Source of the DNA: Microbacterium ureisolvens
Lineage (GTDB): Bacteria; Actinomycetota; Actinomycetes; Actinomycetales; Microbacteriaceae
Length of the DNA: 64,000 nt
Reading direction: 5' to 3'
Assembly: GCF_019511645.1 (NCBI RefSeq)
Contig: NZ_JAEUAX010000002.1
Coordinates: forward strand, 372,001-436,000
In this document: positions 61,630 through 64,000 of the stretch, piece by piece
Position numbering within the stretch: position 1 is the stretch's first letter
How the letters are laid out: each line of letters opens with the position of its first letter
Program-made: the position numbers and the translations under genes
The notes under the pieces: model-generated
The model's input: the letters and a program-made list of their open reading frames with translations, nothing else
Told to the model about the DNA's origin: nothing
Database searches by the model: none

Positions 61630-62289
61630 ATGACGGATGCTGCAGTGCTGAGCGAGGACGACACCACAGAGCGTCCCGACCTGACGCAGGTGATCCGCGA
61701 GGCGATCCTCGATGCCCAGTTCGCGCCGCACCAGCGGCTCATCGAGGCGGACCTCAGCGAGCGCTACGGCGCCTCGCGAGCCTCCGTGCGCACGGCGCTG
61801 CTGAACCTCGCCGGCGAAGGACTCGTCGAGCGCCTCCCCAACCGCGGTGCGCGCGTGCGCGCGATCACCGTGGACGAGGCGATCGAGATCGTCGAGGTGC
61901 GCATCGGCCTCGAGACGCTGTGCGCCCGCAAGGCCGCCGAGAACCTGACCCCCGCCGACGCCGACCGGCTACGGGCGCTGCGCGCCGAGATCGAGGGGGC
62001 GATCAAGTCGGGCGACCTCATGGCTTACTCGCGCCTCAACCAGGAGCTCGACCGCCGCATCCGTGACCTCAGCCGCCACGGCACCGCGACGCAGCTGCTC
62101 GAGCGCCTGCGTGCGCAGTCCGCCCGCCACCAGTTCCGGCTCGCCTTCCATCCGGGCCGCGCCGCGACGTCGGCGCCCGAGCACATCGCGATCATCGACG
62201 CGATCCTCGCGAAGGACCCCGACGCCGCCGAGGCCGCCACCCGCGCGCACCTCTCGGGCATCGTCGAGGTGCTGCACGGCATGGAGTGA
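61630..62289 (+). CDS. GntR-family regulator (FadR/VanR-type FCD domain)
   Basis: A 219-residue regulator. The winged helix (IREAILDAQFAPHQRLIEADLSERYGASRASVRTALLNLAGEGLVERLPNRGARV, over residues 18-75) is followed by an all-helical FCD ligand domain. Residues such as His in LSRHGTA and HIAIIDAI fit the FCD metal-binding pattern. It is divergent from the aldehyde dehydrogenase. VanR-type FCD regulators control vanillate genes elsewhere, so aromatic sensing is possible. Confidence 0.88.
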   Translation: MTDAAVLSEDDTTERPDLTQVIREAILDAQFAPHQRLIEADLSERYGASRASVRTALLNLAGEGLVERLPNRGARVRAITVDEAIEIVEVRIGLETLCARKAAENLTPADADRLRALRAEIEGAIKSGDLMAYSRLNQELDRRIRDLSRHGTATQLLERLRAQSARHQFRLAFHPGRAATSAPEHIAIIDAILAKDPDAAEAATRAHLSGIVEVLHGME

Positions 62290-62300
62290 ACCGACGCGAA

Positions 62301-62328
62301 GGGGCGGACGGATGCCTCCGCCCGCCCC
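62301..62328. terminator. Stem-loop between convergent GntR and binding-protein genes
   Basis: GGGGCGGACGGA and TCCGCCCGCCCC pair with one mismatch around TGCC. The gap is 53 bp, so it probably serves both strands. Confidence 0.65.
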
Positions 62329-62342
62329 CTCGTGCACTCAGG

Positions 62343-63617
62343 TCATTCGTCCCACGACTCGGCGGGGGCGTAGCCCTTGCCGTTGTACCTCTGCACCTGC
62401 ACGGTCGAGACGGCGGGCTGGCCGTCCTCGGTCGTGTCGACGGTGGAGCCCTCGAGCATCAGCGGGGCCGTGAAGCCCGAGACGTCGCGCAGCGCCTCCA
62501 TGAAGTTCTCGCGCGTGGGCTCGGTCATGCTGCCGAACACCTCCTCGAGCGTCGCGCCGATCTGGTACGACCAGACGCAGTGCGGGAACGCCGGGACGTC
62601 GGGGTAGTTCGCGTACTCCTTCAGCTGCTCGAGGAAAGCGGCGCCCTCCTCGCTCTCGGCGAAGGTGGGGGCGGCCGCGGACTGCGCGAACGCCACCGTG
62701 TACACGCCCGGGAACGCGGCCGCGCCACCGGGCTCGAGGATCGCACTCGGGCTCGACGTGTTCGACGGCAGGAACCACGAGGGCAGCCAGCCGAGCTCCT
62801 GCGTCTTCTGCAGCGACGAGATCACGAGCGGCGTGATCGACATCGCGTTGAAGAACACGTCGGCTCCCGAGCCGGCGAGCTCGGTGAGCTGCGCGTCGAC
62901 CGACGTGTCGGTTGCCTCGTAGGTGAGCTCCTTGACGATCTCGATGTTGTCGGCGCCCTCGATCGCGTTCTTGAACCCCTCGACGTAGCCCTCGCCGTAG
63001 TCGTCGTTCTGCGACAGGATCGCGACCGTGTGCTCCTCGCCCGATCCGGCCAGCAGCTCGCCGAACGCCTCGCCCTCGTTCTGGTAGATCGGGACGAACC
63101 CGAGCTGCCAGGGACTCTCCTCCTGGTTGCTGAAGATCGGGTCGCCCGTCATGATCAGCACCTGCGGCACCTCGTCGGCGATCGCCGCCTCGCGCCATGC
63201 GCGGTTGGTGGGCGTGCCCAGGCCCGCGGTCATGGCGAACACGCTGCTCTTCAGCTGGTCGTAGTTCGCCTTCGCCTTCTGCGGGTCGTACTCGTCATCG
63301 AGCGCCTCGATCTCGACCGTGCGGGTGTTCCCGTCGCCGAACTCCACGCCCCCGTCGGCGTTCTTGGCGCCGAAGTAGGCGGTGATGCCGGCGACCGTGC
63401 ACGTTCCGGGGCCGGCGGTCGGCCCCGAGAGCGGGGTCGTGATGCCGAGCGTGATCGACGAGTCGGTGATGCCCGGGCTCGCCTCGGCGGACCCGCCGCC
63501 GTCCTCGGTGCTGTTCGGCGTGCCGCCGCCGCGTGAGCAGCCGGCGGCGAGCACGGCGACGATGCCGATCCCGGCGACGACCGAGGCGACGCGCATCTTC
63601 CTGCGGTTCGTGCTCAT
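62343..63617 (-). CDS. Branched-chain amino acid/aromatic-type ABC substrate-binding lipoprotein
   Basis: A 424-residue Leu/Ile/Val-type binding protein. Lipobox AAGC with Cys27, then a Gly/Ser linker and the Peripla_BP_6 body: ITLGITTPLSGPTAGPGTCTVAGITAYFGAKNADGG, AILSQNDDYGEGYVEGFKNAI and LTYEATDTSVDAQLTELAGSGADVFF. Members of this group (for example CouP-type proteins) bind aromatic acids as well as amino acids. The permease gene at 63661 follows. Confidence 0.9.
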   Translation of the reverse strand: MSTNRRKMRVASVVAGIGIVAVLAAGCSRGGGTPNSTEDGGGSAEASPGITDSSITLGITTPLSGPTAGPGTCTVAGITAYFGAKNADGGVEFGDGNTRTVEIEALDDEYDPQKAKANYDQLKSSVFAMTAGLGTPTNRAWREAAIADEVPQVLIMTGDPIFSNQEESPWQLGFVPIYQNEGEAFGELLAGSGEEHTVAILSQNDDYGEGYVEGFKNAIEGADNIEIVKELTYEATDTSVDAQLTELAGSGADVFFNAMSITPLVISSLQKTQELGWLPSWFLPSNTSSPSAILEPGGAAAFPGVYTVAFAQSAAAPTFAESEEGAAFLEQLKEYANYPDVPAFPHCVWSYQIGATLEEVFGSMTEPTRENFMEALRDVSGFTAPLMLEGSTVDTTEDGQPAVSTVQVQRYNGKGYAPAESWDE

Positions 63618-63660
63618 TGGTCCTGCCTCTCTGTGTTTTCTGTGACTGCGTTCGGGAGGG

Positions 63661-64000
63661 TCATGGCTGCGACGGAGGCGGCGCGCCCGGCGGCGCACCC
63701 AGGGCATCGCCGACCGTCGAGGATCCGGTGACGGATGCTGCAGCATCCGTCCGCTCGACGGCTCCGGTGGCTGCGCGGCCGCGAGGAGAGTCGCCGTCAC
63801 GGCGGCGACGGCGCCACAGCCTCGGCAGCGACACGAGGCCGCCGGGGAGGATGAACAGCACGATCAGGAGGATGGCGCCCTGCAGCACCGCGGTGATGTT
63901 CGGGTCGATGAGGTTCGTGATCTGCGGCACCAGCACATACCAGATGCCGCCGAGGATCGAGCCGACGATGCTGCCCGCGCCGCCGATCACCATCGACGCC
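63661..64000 (-). CDS. Branched-chain-type ABC transporter permease LivM, C-terminal part
   Basis: The gene enters from beyond base 64000; only the last 112 residues or so are visible. ASMVIGGAGSIVGSILGGIWYVLVPQ and the last membrane helix (VLQGAILLIVLFILPGGLVSLPRLW) are typical of LivM. An unusual 60-residue polar tail rich in Arg, Ala and Pro follows. Its coding sequence contains a perfect 22-bp palindrome at 63730-63751. It lies upstream of the binding-protein gene, so the operon order is permease first. Confidence 0.85.
   Translation of the reverse strand, partial: ASMVIGGAGSIVGSILGGIWYVLVPQITNLIDPNITAVLQGAILLIVLFILPGGLVSLPRLWRRRRRDGDSPRGRAATGAVERTDAAASVTGSSTVGDALGAPPGAPPPSQP
63730..63751. 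repeat. 22-bp palindrome made of two head-to-head octamers
   Basis: GACGGATGCTG followed by its exact complement. It combines ACGGATGC and GCATCCGT, the octamer scattered through the window, inside the LivM tail. Confidence 0.6.

Overview
The window looks like chromosomal DNA of a high-GC actinobacterium, most likely Microbacterium or another Microbacteriaceae. GC is about 70 percent, GTG starts are frequent, ATGA/GTGA gene overlaps are common, and carA/carB/carC-type C-glycoside genes of this kind were first described in Microbacterium. I saw no rRNA, tRNA, CRISPR array, insertion sequence or prophage. The whole window reads as a catabolic island for plant-derived glycosides and the aromatic acids released from them.

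Layout. 1-5411: the end of a Gfo/Idh/MocA oxidoreductase operon and a ribose-type sugar ABC importer (binding protein on one strand, ATPase and permease divergent) with a ROK regulator. 5475-22162: a 17-kb block on the minus strand that I read as a C-glycoside catabolic locus. It holds a GMC-type FAD oxidase (CarA-like), two free C-glycoside deglycosidase alpha subunits, two free beta subunits, two genes in which beta and alpha are fused in one polypeptide, an NTF2-like protein, a MalFG-type importer with its binding protein, and sugar-processing enzymes (ThuA, TIM-barrel isomerases, Gfo/Idh/MocA). A LysR gene at 22377 is divergent. 23401-28949: an RpiB-like/extradiol dioxygenase pair, an MFS/MerR pair, a thioesterase and a first PurU. 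28946-39921: the protocatechuate branch of the beta-ketoadipate pathway (pcaHGBDC and pcaIJF), three IclR regulators and pobA. 40092-47435: an MFS gene, a divergent MarR gene and an operon with the gene content of the phd phenylpropanoid cluster of Corynebacterium glutamicum. 47571-51963: an aromatic/sulfonate-type ABC importer with a PaaX-type regulator. 52295-56326: a tetrahydrofolate-dependent O-demethylation module (MetF, PurU, LigM-like) with a PadR gene. 56502-64000: a secreted hydrolase-like protein, PaaX and aldehyde dehydrogenase, GntR, and a branched-chain/aromatic-type ABC importer cut by the window end.

How it fits together (inference). C-glycosides would be imported, oxidised at C3 of the sugar and split by CarBC-type enzymes. 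The sugar remnant would go to ThuA/Gfo/TIM-barrel enzymes and the aglycone to aromatic catabolism. Phenylpropanoids would be shortened by the Phd-type enzymes to hydroxybenzoates, vanillate-type methoxyls removed by LigM with folate recycling by MetF and PurU, 4-hydroxybenzoate converted to protocatechuate by PobA, and protocatechuate converted by Pca enzymes to acetyl-CoA and succinyl-CoA.

Non-coding signals of note: four copies of a 69-bp intergenic double-stem repeat, a strongly over-represented GCATCCGT/ACGGATGC octamer, and several clean operator-like palindromes beside the regulators.
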